Assembly (NCBI GenBank): GCA_020024595.1
Contig: JAHHTO010000008.1
Span: forward strand, 1-32,609
Reading direction: 5' to 3'
DNA: 32,609 nucleotides
DNA from: Schaedlerella sp.
Lineage (GTDB): Bacteria > Bacillota > Clostridia > Lachnospirales > Lachnospiraceae
Positions within the stretch are counted from its first letter, which is position 1; the number at the start of each line of letters is the position of its first letter. Under the pieces are notes generated by a model, which ran no database searches, was not told the DNA's origin, and was given only the letters and a program-made list of their open reading frames with translations. The translations under genes were made by a program, and so were the position numbers. Shown here in pieces: positions 6,327 through 14,031 of the stretch.

Positions 6327-8315
6327 GTGCAAAGACTTGGAGTATTTGTCTGTCACTGCGGAAGTAATATCGCAGCAACAGTCGATGTATCAAAAGTAGC
6401 AGAGATGGCTCTCAAAGAGCCGGGAGTTGTCCATGCCGAAGACTATCAGTATATGTGTTCTGAAGCAGGACAGGCTAAGATTGCAGAAGCAATCAAAGAA
6501 AAGAACCTGACAGGAATCGTGGTATGTTCCTGTTCCCCGCGTATGCATGAAGCAACATTTAGAAATGCTGCAGAGCGTGCGGGATTAAATCCTTACATGG
6601 TAGAAATCGCAAATATTCGTGAACACTGTTCTTGGATCCATAAGGATATGAAGGAAGCAACAGAAAAAGCGGTAATTCTGATGCGTGCAGCCATTGCAAA
6701 GGTGAATTTGAATACACCGCTTCAGCCGGGAGAAAGCCGTGTTACAAAACGCGCGCTTGTTATCGGTGGAGGTATTGCGGGGATTCAGACTGCTCTGGAC
6801 ATTGCAGACGCAGGATATGAGGTGGATATCGTTGAGAAAACACCGAGTATTGGTGGAAGAATGTCTCAGCTTGACAAGACATTCCCGACATTGGACTGTT
6901 CTGCATGTATTCTCACACCGAAGATGGTGGAAGCAGCAGCACATGAGAAAATTCAGATTTATACATATAGTGAAGTGGAAAATGTCAGCGGATTTGTGGG
7001 AGATTTTACAGTTGATATCCGAAAGAAAGCAAGACATGTGGATATGGACAAATGTACAGGCTGTGGGCTGTGCCAGGAAAAATGTCCATCTAAAAAAACA
7101 GCAAATGAATTTAATCGTGGACTAAACACAAGAAGTGCGATTTATACCCCATTTGCACAGGCGATTCCGAATGTTCCGGTGATTGATTGTGACAGCTGTA
7201 TCAAGTTCAAAACCGGAAAATGTGGTATCTGTGCGAAAGTCTGTCAGGCAGGAGCTATTGATTATGAGCAGCAGGATGAGATTGTAACACAGAAGTATGG
7301 TGCAATTGTTGTGGCAACCGGATTCGATACGATTCATCTGGATCAATATGACGAGTATGCATACAGCCAGAGCAAGGATGTGATTACGTCTCTGGAACTG
7401 GAGCGTGTTATGAATGCGGCAGGACCGACACATGGACATCTGGAGAGACTTTCTGACGGAAAAGCTCCGAAAGAAATGGTATTTATTCAGTGTGTGGGAA
7501 GTCGTTGTTCGGATGACAGAGGAAAACCGTATTGTTCCAAAATCTGTTGTATGTATACTGCAAAACACGCGATGCTGATTCGTGATAAATATCCGGATGT
7601 CAATGTAACGGTGTTTTACATTGATGTTCGTACACCGGGTAAGAATTTTGATGAGTTTTATAGAAGAGCAGTTGAGCAGTATGGTGTGAACTATATCAAA
7701 GGACAGGTTGGAAAGGTCATTCCACAGCCAAATGGTAAGCTGCTTGTTCAGGGGGCAGATCTGTTGGATAATAAACAGATTCTCAAAGAGGCAGATATGG
7801 TTGTTCTTGCAACTGCAATCGAGCCGAATCCGGATGTGCGTAAGATTGCAACGATGCTGACAGCAAGTATTGATACCAATAACTTCCTGACAGAAGCACA
7901 TGCAAAACTGCGTCCGGTAGAGTCACCAACAGCTGGTATCTTCCTTTCAGGTGTATGTCAGGGACCAAAGGATATCCCAGAGACAGTTGCGCAGGCAGGA
8001 GCTGCTGCAGTGAAAGCGATCGGATTACTTGCGAAAGATAAATTGATGACCAATCCATGTACGGCGAAGTCAGATCAGTTACTGTGTAACGGATGTTCTA
8101 CCTGTGCGAATGTATGTCCATATGGAGCAATCACATATGAAGATGTGGAAGTCAATGACCATGGAATCCGGGAAGTGCGTCGTATTGCAGAGGTTAATAA
8201 TGCGCTTTGTCAGGGTTGTGGAGCTTGTACAGTTGCATGTCCGTCTGGAGCAATGGATTTGCAGGGATTTTCAAATAGACAGATTATAGCGGAGGTGGAT
8301 GCAATATGTCGATAG
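6327..8315 (+). CDS. hdrA: Heterodisulfide reductase subunit A-like flavoprotein (electron-bifurcating subunit)
   Basis: HdrA holds the FAD thought to split electron pairs in flavin-based electron bifurcation, sending one electron to ferredoxin and one to HdrBC. From the chosen start it is 662 residues, full length. It has an N-terminal cysteine-rich region (CHCG; YMCSEAGQ with Cys where some archaea have selenocysteine; CSCSPRMHE), an FAD-binding GGGIAGIQ (147-154), the CSACILTPKM motif (Cys191, Cys194), a ferredoxin motif CTGCGLCQEKCP (from Cys243), a further cysteine-rich stretch (288-306), and two C-terminal [4Fe-4S] motifs (Cys587-590-593-597 and Cys628-631-634-638). I place the start at GTG 6327 because AGGAGG (6313-6318) is 8 bases upstream; the longer GTG at 6318 would lie inside that ribosome site. 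Confidence 0.95.
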   Translation: MQRLGVFVCHCGSNIAATVDVSKVAEMALKEPGVVHAEDYQYMCSEAGQAKIAEAIKEKNLTGIVVCSCSPRMHEATFRNAAERAGLNPYMVEIANIREHCSWIHKDMKEATEKAVILMRAAIAKVNLNTPLQPGESRVTKRALVIGGGIAGIQTALDIADAGYEVDIVEKTPSIGGRMSQLDKTFPTLDCSACILTPKMVEAAAHEKIQIYTYSEVENVSGFVGDFTVDIRKKARHVDMDKCTGCGLCQEKCPSKKTANEFNRGLNTRSAIYTPFAQAIPNVPVIDCDSCIKFKTGKCGICAKVCQAGAIDYEQQDEIVTQKYGAIVVATGFDTIHLDQYDEYAYSQSKDVITSLELERVMNAAGPTHGHLERLSDGKAPKEMVFIQCVGSRCSDDRGKPYCSKICCMYTAKHAMLIRDKYPDVNVTVFYIDVRTPGKNFDEFYRRAVEQYGVNYIKGQVGKVIPQPNGKLLVQGADLLDNKQILKEADMVVLATAIEPNPDVRKIATMLTASIDTNNFLTEAHAKLRPVESPTAGIFLSGVCQGPKDIPETVAQAGAAAVKAIGLLAKDKLMTNPCTAKSDQLLCNGCSTCANVCPYGAITYEDVEVNDHGIREVRRIAEVNNALCQGCGACTVACPSGAMDLQGFSNRQIIAEVDAICR

Positions 8316-8746
8316 AAAATAAAGAATTTAAACCGAAGATTGTAGCATTCTGCTGTAACTGGTGTAGTTATGCGGGAGCAGATTTGGCAGGAAGCAGCCG
8401 TCTGGCTTATCCGGCGGATGTGAAGATTATCCGTGTGCCATGTTCTTGCCGTGTGAATCCGATGTTTATTCTGCGTGCATTTGAGAAGGGTGCTGACGGC
8501 GTAATTATGTGTGGATGCCACCCAGGAGATTGTCATTATAGTACTGGAAACTATTATGCTAGAAGACGTATGACATTGTTATTCTCTATGCTGGATTACA
8601 TCGGCGTAGAAAATGGACGTACCCGTGTAGAATGGGTATCTGCAGCAGAGGGCGTAAAGTTTTCTGATACAATGAATAGTTTTGTAGAGAAAATATATTC
8701 TCTTGGTGAAAATGTAAGATTGGGGGATTTGAGATGCAAGAATTAG
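8306..8746 (+). CDS. flxD: MvhD/FlxD-type [2Fe-2S] electron transfer subunit
   Basis: MvhD (FlxD in the Flx-Hdr system) transfers electrons from the electron-donating module to HdrA. The 146-residue protein is a stand-alone MvhD domain with the characteristic cysteine pattern FCCNWC (Cys16, 17, 20), PCSC (Cys46, 48) and MCGCHPGDCHY (Cys69, 71, 76). It overlaps the hdrA stop by 10 bases and has a GGAGGT site in the end of hdrA. No hydrogenase genes (mvhA, mvhG) are nearby, so its donor is the FlxABC module encoded next rather than hydrogen. Confidence 0.94.
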   Translation: MSIENKEFKPKIVAFCCNWCSYAGADLAGSSRLAYPADVKIIRVPCSCRVNPMFILRAFEKGADGVIMCGCHPGDCHYSTGNYYARRRMTLLFSMLDYIGVENGRTRVEWVSAAEGVKFSDTMNSFVEKIYSLGENVRLGDLRCKN

Positions 8747-9708
8747 TAAACCGTGCAAAAGAACTACTGGCTGACGGAACAGTGGCACGGGTTCTTGGCT
8801 GGAAAGTCGGAGACTTGCCTTATAATCCGGAACCGGCTTATTTTGAAAATGCAGAGTCGCTTGCAGACTTTGTGTATAACGGATTCTGCGGGGCAAATTT
8901 AAGCAAATACATGATTGAAGCTTCCAAGCTGGAAGGAAAAACACTTGTCTTTTTAAAGCCATGTGATACATACAGCTTCAACCAGCTGCTCAAAGAACAT
9001 CGTGTGGACAGAGAAAAAGCATACATTGTAGGTGTTGGTTGTAAAGGAAAGCTGGATATCGAAAAAATCAGAACTATGGGAATCAAAGGAATCGAGAGTA
9101 TCGAAGGCGCAGAACTTTCTGATGCAGCAGAAGAGCTAAAGATTCAGACTATTTACGGAGAGAAGACCTGTGCATATAAAGATGCTATGCTGGAGAGATG
9201 TCATGTCTGTAAAGGAAAAGAGCATCAGGTATATGACGAGCTGATTGGTGAGTCCAAGGAGACAAAGGATGCAGATCGTTTTGCTGAGATTGAAAGAATC
9301 GAGGCAATGAGTCCAGAAGAGAAGTTTGCATTCTTCCAGAACGAGTTAAGCAAATGTATTCGATGCAATGCCTGTCGTAATGTCTGTCCGGCCTGCAGCT
9401 GCCGTAAATGTGTATTTGACAGTGCCAAGTTTGACAGTGAGCAGAAAGCGAACGCTGATACATTTGAAGAGAAAATGTTCCATATTATTCGTGCCTTCCA
9501 TGTAGCAGGAAGATGTACTGACTGTGGTGAGTGTAGTCGTGTATGTCCGCAAGGAATTCCGCTGCATCTATTCAACCGAAAGTTTATCAAGGACATTGAT
9601 GAACTTTACGGAGAGTATCAGGCAGGAGAAGATACCGAATCAAAAGCACCGCTGACCAATTTTACATTTGATGACGCGGAACCAAGTATTGTAGGAAAGA
9701 GGGGATAA
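8734..9708 (+). CDS. flxC: FlxC-like protein: FrhB-type domain plus two [4Fe-4S] clusters
   Basis: In the Flx-Hdr system FlxB and FlxC are ferredoxin-like subunits that link the NAD(P)H-binding FlxA to MvhD/FlxD. The 324-residue protein has an N-terminal domain resembling the F420 hydrogenase/dehydrogenase beta subunit family (FrhB), including FLKPCDTYSFNQLL and VGVGCKGKLD. After it come [4Fe-4S] motifs Cys208-211-214-218 and Cys261-264-267-271, with extra cysteines (221, 223, 226) right after the first. FrhB relatives bind FAD and serve many non-F420 enzymes, so the family match does not imply F420. The gene overlaps flxD by 13 bases. The assignment of the letters B and C between this gene and the next is by similarity of order and is less certain than the module itself. 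Confidence 0.85.
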   Translation: MQELVNRAKELLADGTVARVLGWKVGDLPYNPEPAYFENAESLADFVYNGFCGANLSKYMIEASKLEGKTLVFLKPCDTYSFNQLLKEHRVDREKAYIVGVGCKGKLDIEKIRTMGIKGIESIEGAELSDAAEELKIQTIYGEKTCAYKDAMLERCHVCKGKEHQVYDELIGESKETKDADRFAEIERIEAMSPEEKFAFFQNELSKCIRCNACRNVCPACSCRKCVFDSAKFDSEQKANADTFEEKMFHIIRAFHVAGRCTDCGECSRVCPQGIPLHLFNRKFIKDIDELYGEYQAGEDTESKAPLTNFTFDDAEPSIVGKRG

Positions 9709-9711
9709 TGT

Positions 9712-10743
9712 ATGTATAAGATCGCAAAAGAAAATCTTTCCGCATTATTCCAGTTAATCGCGGACGATCAGGAATTGTACCTTCCGGTTAAGACGGCAGG
9801 ACAGACAAATTACGCTGCGTGGACACCGGAAGCAGAAGTGGATTTGGATACATTAAAAACTGTAAAGTCAGCAAAAGATGCTTTCTTTCCGCAGAGTGAG
9901 AACCTGTATACGGTAAAAAGAGAAGGAAAGAAGATTTCCGTTGAACCGCAGGCATTGAAAGAGCAGAATTTTGTTGTGTTCGGTATGAAAGCCTGTGATG
10001 TAAAAGGAGTCGAAGTACTGGATAGAGTATTCTTAGTTGACCCGCTAGATACCTTTTATGCGGCAAGAAGAGAACATGGAACGATTGTTGCCCTTGCCTG
10101 TCATGAGCCCGAAGAAACTTGCTTTTGCAAGGTATTCGGCGTGGATGCAGCTGATCCGGCAGCCGATGTGGCAACTTGGATCATCGGGGAAGATTTGTAC
10201 TGGAAAGCACTGACAGAAAAGGGAGAAGTTTTAACAGAAGCGGTGAAGGAACTTCTGACAGAAGCAGAAGAGGCACCGGTTGAAGCAGAAAAAGAAGCCA
10301 TTCACAAGATTGTAGAGAAACTTCCGTATATGAATCTTTCACTGGAAGGATGGAATGGCGATGCATTGGAAGAAAAGTTCAATTCTTCACTTTGGGAAGA
10401 ACTGTATAAACCATGTCTGGCATGTGGTACCTGTACGTTTGTATGTCCGACCTGTCAGTGTTATGATATCAAGGATTATACGGCAGGAGAAACGGTGTCT
10501 CGTTACAGATGCTGGGATTCCTGCATGTACTCTGATTTCACAATGATGGCGCATGGGAATAACCGTACCAGTCAGATGCAGAGATTTCGTCAGAGATTTA
10601 TGCATAAATTAGTATATTATCCGGCAAATAATGATGGAATGTACTCCTGTGTCGGATGTGGACGCTGTGTGGAAAAATGCCCATCAGCATTGAATATTGT
10701 AAAAGTAATCAAAGCTTTTCAAAATCAGGGAGGTGAAAAATAA
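9712..10743 (+). CDS. flxB: FlxB-like protein: AsrA-type iron-sulfur subunit
   Basis: The 343-residue protein resembles the anaerobic sulfite reductase A subunit family (AsrA; 4Fe-4S dicluster). Visible landmarks are GMKACDVKGVEVLDRVF, ACHEPEETCFC (Cys137, Cys139), the ferredoxin motif Cys235-238-241-245, a WDSCMYSDFTMMAHGNNRT segment typical of AsrA, and a second motif Cys313-316-319-323. It most likely passes electrons from FlxA towards FlxC, FlxD and HdrA. No sulfite reductase catalytic subunit (AsrC) is present, so a sulfite reductase role is rejected. Its stop codon directly abuts the flxA start. Confidence 0.87.
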   Translation: MYKIAKENLSALFQLIADDQELYLPVKTAGQTNYAAWTPEAEVDLDTLKTVKSAKDAFFPQSENLYTVKREGKKISVEPQALKEQNFVVFGMKACDVKGVEVLDRVFLVDPLDTFYAARREHGTIVALACHEPEETCFCKVFGVDAADPAADVATWIIGEDLYWKALTEKGEVLTEAVKELLTEAEEAPVEAEKEAIHKIVEKLPYMNLSLEGWNGDALEEKFNSSLWEELYKPCLACGTCTFVCPTCQCYDIKDYTAGETVSRYRCWDSCMYSDFTMMAHGNNRTSQMQRFRQRFMHKLVYYPANNDGMYSCVGCGRCVEKCPSALNIVKVIKAFQNQGGEK

Positions 10744-11598
10744 ATGAGCGAATGTACCTGTCATAAAAATTATACATTAGATACTTTAATTCCAAAGGTT
10801 GGTATCATTACAGATATCCGTCAGGAAACTCCGGACGTGAAGACATTTTGCGTGAATGCACCAGAGGGCGGTAAGTTATTTGAGCATATGCCTGGGCAGT
10901 GCGCAATGATCTGTGCACCTGGAATCAGTGAAGGTATGTTTTCCATTACTTCTTCACCGACGAATGAAGAATATCAGGAATTCAGTATTAAGAAGTGCGG
11001 TGTGCTTACAGATTATCTCCACAGTTTGGAAGTAGGAGATGAGATTACTGTTCGTGGTCCATACGGTAACTTTTTTCCGGTTGAAACAGAGCTAAAAGGC
11101 AAGAATTTGCTGTTTATTGCCGGTGGTATCGGTCTTGCACCTCTTCGTTCTGTTATTAACTATGTATTAGATAAACGTGAGAATTACGGAACAATTGATA
11201 TTGTATATGGTTCTCGTTCTGCTGATGATTTGGTACAGCTGAAAGAGATTCAGGAAGTATGGATGAAAACAGAAGGCGTGAATGTGTATCTGACAATTGA
11301 CAGAGAGCAGGAAGGCTGGGATGGACATGTTGGTTTTGTTCCGAATTATGTCAAAGAACTTGGGTTTGACACAGATAAGGTCGCACTTGTCTGTGGACCA
11401 CCGATCATGATCAAGTTTGTGCTTGGTGGACTGACAGAACTTGGATTTACTTCTGAACAGGTTTATACGACGTTGGAACTTCGTATGAAGTGTGGAGTTG
11501 GTAAATGTGGTAGATGTAATATCGGATCCAAATATGTGTGTAAAGACGGTCCTGTATTCCGTTACGACGAAATTGAAGAACTGCCTAACGAGTATTAG
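10744..11598 (+). CDS. flxA: FlxA-like FAD/NAD(P)-binding oxidoreductase (AsrB-type)
   Basis: This 284-residue ferredoxin-NADP+ reductase-fold protein is the probable NADH entry point of the complex. An FAD-binding barrel (residues about 15-115, with the FSITSSP motif in place of RxYS) precedes the NAD(P)-binding domain with the GGIGLAPLRSVI loop and CGPPIMIKF. The C-terminal motif MKCGVGKCGRCNIG...C supplies Cys250, 255, 258 and 266 for a [2Fe-2S] cluster, as in AsrB and dihydroorotate dehydrogenase PyrK proteins. A GGGAGGTGA ribosome site overlaps the end of flxB. Adjacent hdrABC and flxBCD identify it as FlxA rather than AsrB or PyrK. Confidence 0.9.
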   Translation: MSECTCHKNYTLDTLIPKVGIITDIRQETPDVKTFCVNAPEGGKLFEHMPGQCAMICAPGISEGMFSITSSPTNEEYQEFSIKKCGVLTDYLHSLEVGDEITVRGPYGNFFPVETELKGKNLLFIAGGIGLAPLRSVINYVLDKRENYGTIDIVYGSRSADDLVQLKEIQEVWMKTEGVNVYLTIDREQEGWDGHVGFVPNYVKELGFDTDKVALVCGPPIMIKFVLGGLTELGFTSEQVYTTLELRMKCGVGKCGRCNIGSKYVCKDGPVFRYDEIEELPNEY

Positions 11599-11619
11599 AG
11601 AAAGGATTGGTATACCAAT

Positions 11620-12294
11620 ATGGGAGATATGGTAAACGTATATTTTAGCGGTAAGAGATACAGTGTTCCGGCCGAACTTACCATTATGACTGCAATGGAA
11701 TATGCCGGATATACATGGAAACGCGGCTGTGGCTGCCGTCATGGTTTTTGCGGAGCCTGCGCAACGATTTACAGAATTAAAGGTAAAAATGAACTGAAGA
11801 CTTGTCTTGCCTGTCAGACACAGGTAGAAGAGGGCATGTATGTAGCAAGCATTCCCTTCTTCCCGACAGACAAGAGAACATATTCTATCGAAGACATCAG
11901 ACCGAATCAGCAGATTATGATGGAGCTTTATCCGGAAATCTACAGCTGTATCGGATGTAATGCATGTACGAAGGCATGTACACAGGATTTGAACGTTATG
12001 CAGTATATTGCATACGCACAGAGAGGCGAGTTTGAGAAGTGTGCGGAAGAGTCTTTTGACTGTGTAAGCTGCGGATGCTGTTCCGTAAGATGTCCGGCTG
12101 GTATTTCTCACCCGCAGGTAGGACTTCTTGCAAGACGTCTCACAGGGAAATACATTGCACCGAAGGCAGAGCATCTTGAGAAGCGTGTGGAAGAAATCAA
12201 CCACGGTGAGTATGATGAGCTGATCGAGCAGATCATGCAGAAACCAATTACTGAAATGAAAGAACTGTACAATACAAGAGAGATTGAGAAATAA
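11620..12294 (+). CDS. frdB: Fumarate reductase/succinate dehydrogenase iron-sulfur subunit, soluble type
   Basis: FrdB conducts electrons to the flavoprotein. The 224-residue protein starts with a [2Fe-2S] domain (GCGCRHGFCGAC: Cys39, 44, 47, and Cys62) followed by Cys110-113-116-120 and Cys148-151-154-158. In classical quinone-linked FrdB/SdhB the third centre is [3Fe-4S] because the position equivalent to Cys151 is not cysteine; here it is cysteine, so two [4Fe-4S] clusters are predicted. Neighbouring genes encode no FrdC/FrdD membrane anchors, so the enzyme should be cytoplasmic. It lacks the C-terminal HdrB-like CCG domain of methanogen TfrB; the separate HdrB in the same operon may replace it. 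It lies 21 bases after flxA and 14 before frdA. Confidence 0.9.
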   Translation: MGDMVNVYFSGKRYSVPAELTIMTAMEYAGYTWKRGCGCRHGFCGACATIYRIKGKNELKTCLACQTQVEEGMYVASIPFFPTDKRTYSIEDIRPNQQIMMELYPEIYSCIGCNACTKACTQDLNVMQYIAYAQRGEFEKCAEESFDCVSCGCCSVRCPAGISHPQVGLLARRLTGKYIAPKAEHLEKRVEEINHGEYDELIEQIMQKPITEMKELYNTREIEK

Positions 12295-12308
12295 GGAGGG
12301 CTTAAAAC

Positions 12309-13919
12309 ATGTATGCACCATATCCAGAGAATATGATGGAGTCCATCAAAAAGGTAGAGGCTACAAGAGCAGAGCGTATGTCCACAGAGCCAAGACGACT
12401 GACTGCTGATGAAAAAGACGCCCTTCTGAAGGAATTCCATCCGGATTATAACCCGGACGCATTTGCAGAAATCAAAGTGGGTCCAAACAAAGGAGAGAAA
12501 GCGCCGCTTGAGCTGGCAAATATTCTTCACTCCACAAGCCGTATCCTGAACGAGGATGTCGACATTACAAAAGTAGACTATGACGTAGACGTACTTGTCA
12601 TTGGAGGCGGCGGAGCAGGTTCTTCCTGTGCCATCGAAGCGCACAACGCAGGCGCAAGCGTTATGATCGTTACAAAGCTTCGTATCGGTGATGCCAATAC
12701 GATGATGGCTGAAGGTGGTATCCAGGCGGCAGATAAGGAAAATGACTCTCCGGTACAGCACTACTTAGACTGCTTCGGAGGCGGACATTTTGCAGCAAGG
12801 CCGGAACTGGTAAGGCGTCTGGTTATGGAAGTGCCAAACGAGAACAAATGGCTGAACGAACTGGCAGTGGAGTGTGAGATAGAAAAAGACGGAAGAATGA
12901 TGACGACACGAGGTGGTGGTACTTCCAGAAAGAGAATGCATGCTGCAAAGGATTATTCCGGTTCCGAAATCATGCGTACCGTAAGAGACGAGGTATTGAA
13001 CCTTGGAATTCCGGTTGTTGAATTTACTTCTGCAGTAGAACTTCTGAAAGATGAGAAAGGTCAGGTAGCAGGTGCTGTACTTGTCAACATGGAGACAGGA
13101 GATTACTCTGTCGCAAGAGCAAAGACAGTCGTTATTGCAACAGGTGGTGCGGGACGTATGCACTATCAGGGATTCCCGACATCCAACCACTACGGAGCAA
13201 CAGCAGATGGACTGATCCTTGGCTACAGAGCAGGAGCGCCGCTTCTGTATCAGGATTCTATCCAGTATCATCCGACAGGTGTGGCTCATCCGGTACAGAT
13301 TCAGGGAGCACTTGTTACAGAGAAGGTTCGTTCTGTAGGAGCACAGCTTGTCAATGCAAATGGTGAAGCTTATATTCATCCGCTAGAGACTCGAGATGTT
13401 AACGCTTCCGGTGTTATCCGTGAGTGCCGTGAAGGCCGTGGTGTGGAAGCTCCGAGCGGACAGTTGGGTGTGTGGCTGGATACCCCGATGATTGAACTTC
13501 TCGGCGGAGAGGGAACGATTGAAAAGAGAATTCCGGCGATGTTCCGCATGTACATGAACTATGGAATCGATATGAGAAAAGTTCCGATTTTGATTTACCC
13601 GACTCTGCACTACCAGAACGGTGGTCTGGAGATTAACGGAGACGGATTTACAAATACAATCCCGAACCTGCTTGTAGCAGGAGAGGCTGCAGGCGGAATC
13701 CACGGAAGAAACCGTCTGATGGGTAACTCCCTTCTGGATGTTATCGTATTTGGACGTAACGCAGGTAAGAAAGCAGCCGCAAAGGCAAAAGAAGTAGAGC
13801 TTGGCACACCGAATCTGGATCATATGAAAGCATATGCAGACGAATTGAAGGCAGCCGGTGTAGATACAGGAGATATATCACCACTTCTGCTTCCGAAATA
13901 TGCACGTCACGAAAGATAA
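12309..13919 (+). CDS. frdA: Fumarate reductase-type flavoprotein subunit with N-terminal extension
   Basis: This 536-residue member of the FrdA/SdhA/NadB flavoprotein family is the likely site of fumarate reduction to succinate. The FAD motif GGGGAGSS is at 99-106 after an unusual N-terminal extension of about 90 residues that includes a HPDYNPDAF..VGPNKGEK segment. Catalytic residues are conserved: His321 in HPTG, proton-donor Arg362 in ETRD, His434 in LHYQNGG and Arg469 in NRLMGNS. The histidine that binds FAD covalently in membrane FrdA/SdhA is replaced by Asn130 (DANTMMAEGG), so FAD should be non-covalent, as in NadB. The protein stops about 50 residues after VFGRNAG, so most of the usual C-terminal helical domain is missing. 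L-aspartate oxidase is an alternative, but the frdB, flx-hdr and fumarase neighbours argue against it. Confidence 0.88.
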   Translation: MYAPYPENMMESIKKVEATRAERMSTEPRRLTADEKDALLKEFHPDYNPDAFAEIKVGPNKGEKAPLELANILHSTSRILNEDVDITKVDYDVDVLVIGGGGAGSSCAIEAHNAGASVMIVTKLRIGDANTMMAEGGIQAADKENDSPVQHYLDCFGGGHFAARPELVRRLVMEVPNENKWLNELAVECEIEKDGRMMTTRGGGTSRKRMHAAKDYSGSEIMRTVRDEVLNLGIPVVEFTSAVELLKDEKGQVAGAVLVNMETGDYSVARAKTVVIATGGAGRMHYQGFPTSNHYGATADGLILGYRAGAPLLYQDSIQYHPTGVAHPVQIQGALVTEKVRSVGAQLVNANGEAYIHPLETRDVNASGVIRECREGRGVEAPSGQLGVWLDTPMIELLGGEGTIEKRIPAMFRMYMNYGIDMRKVPILIYPTLHYQNGGLEINGDGFTNTIPNLLVAGEAAGGIHGRNRLMGNSLLDVIVFGRNAGKKAAAKAKEVELGTPNLDHMKAYADELKAAGVDTGDISPLLLPKYARHER

Positions 13920-13964
13920 GACAGAAAGAATCATCGGATGGGAATAGAATAGTGGAATCTTTCG

Positions 13965-13999
13965 GGGCTGCTGCAGACAATGTGATTTTGCAGCAGCCC
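13965..13999 (+). other. GC-rich hairpin between frdA and fumA
   Basis: An 11-bp perfect stem (13965-13975 with 13989-13999) has a 13-base loop. No T-run follows, only the AGGAG-rich region before fumA, so it is not an intrinsic terminator. It may stabilise or process the operon mRNA and set the ratio of reductase to fumarase. Confidence 0.7.
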
Positions 14000-14031
14000 T
14001 GAGGAGAATAGAAAGACAGGAGAGTGAAAAA

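Noticed and set aside
7122..7901. Minus-strand open frame (259 codons) opposite hdrA
   Set aside because: It is antisense to a well-supported flavoprotein, rich in Cys/Ile/His by chance, with no recognisable motif or start signal.
6327..8315. Selenocysteine in HdrA
   Set aside because: The position that is Sec in some methanogens (YMxSEAGQ) is an ordinary Cys codon here and there is no in-frame TGA.
8734..9708. F420-dependent hydrogenase beta subunit (FrhB)
   Set aside because: The FrhB domain is widely used with other donors, no hydrogenase large or small subunit is present, and FlxA provides an NAD(P)H site.
8734..11598. Anaerobic sulfite reductase (AsrABC) operon
   Set aside because: AsrA- and AsrB-like subunits are present but no AsrC catalytic siroheme subunit; the hdrABC and mvhD neighbours fit the Flx-Hdr module instead.
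11167..12321. Long minus-strand open frame (384 codons) opposite flxA and frdB
   Set aside because: It is antisense to two genes with clear cysteine motifs, has no ribosome site, and its translation shows no domain; the open frame follows from the codon bias of the real strand.
12309..13919. L-aspartate oxidase (NadB) for the flavoprotein
   Set aside because: The Asn at the flavin position resembles NadB, but an FrdB partner, the Flx-Hdr module and fumarase are adjacent, and nadA/nadC are absent nearby.
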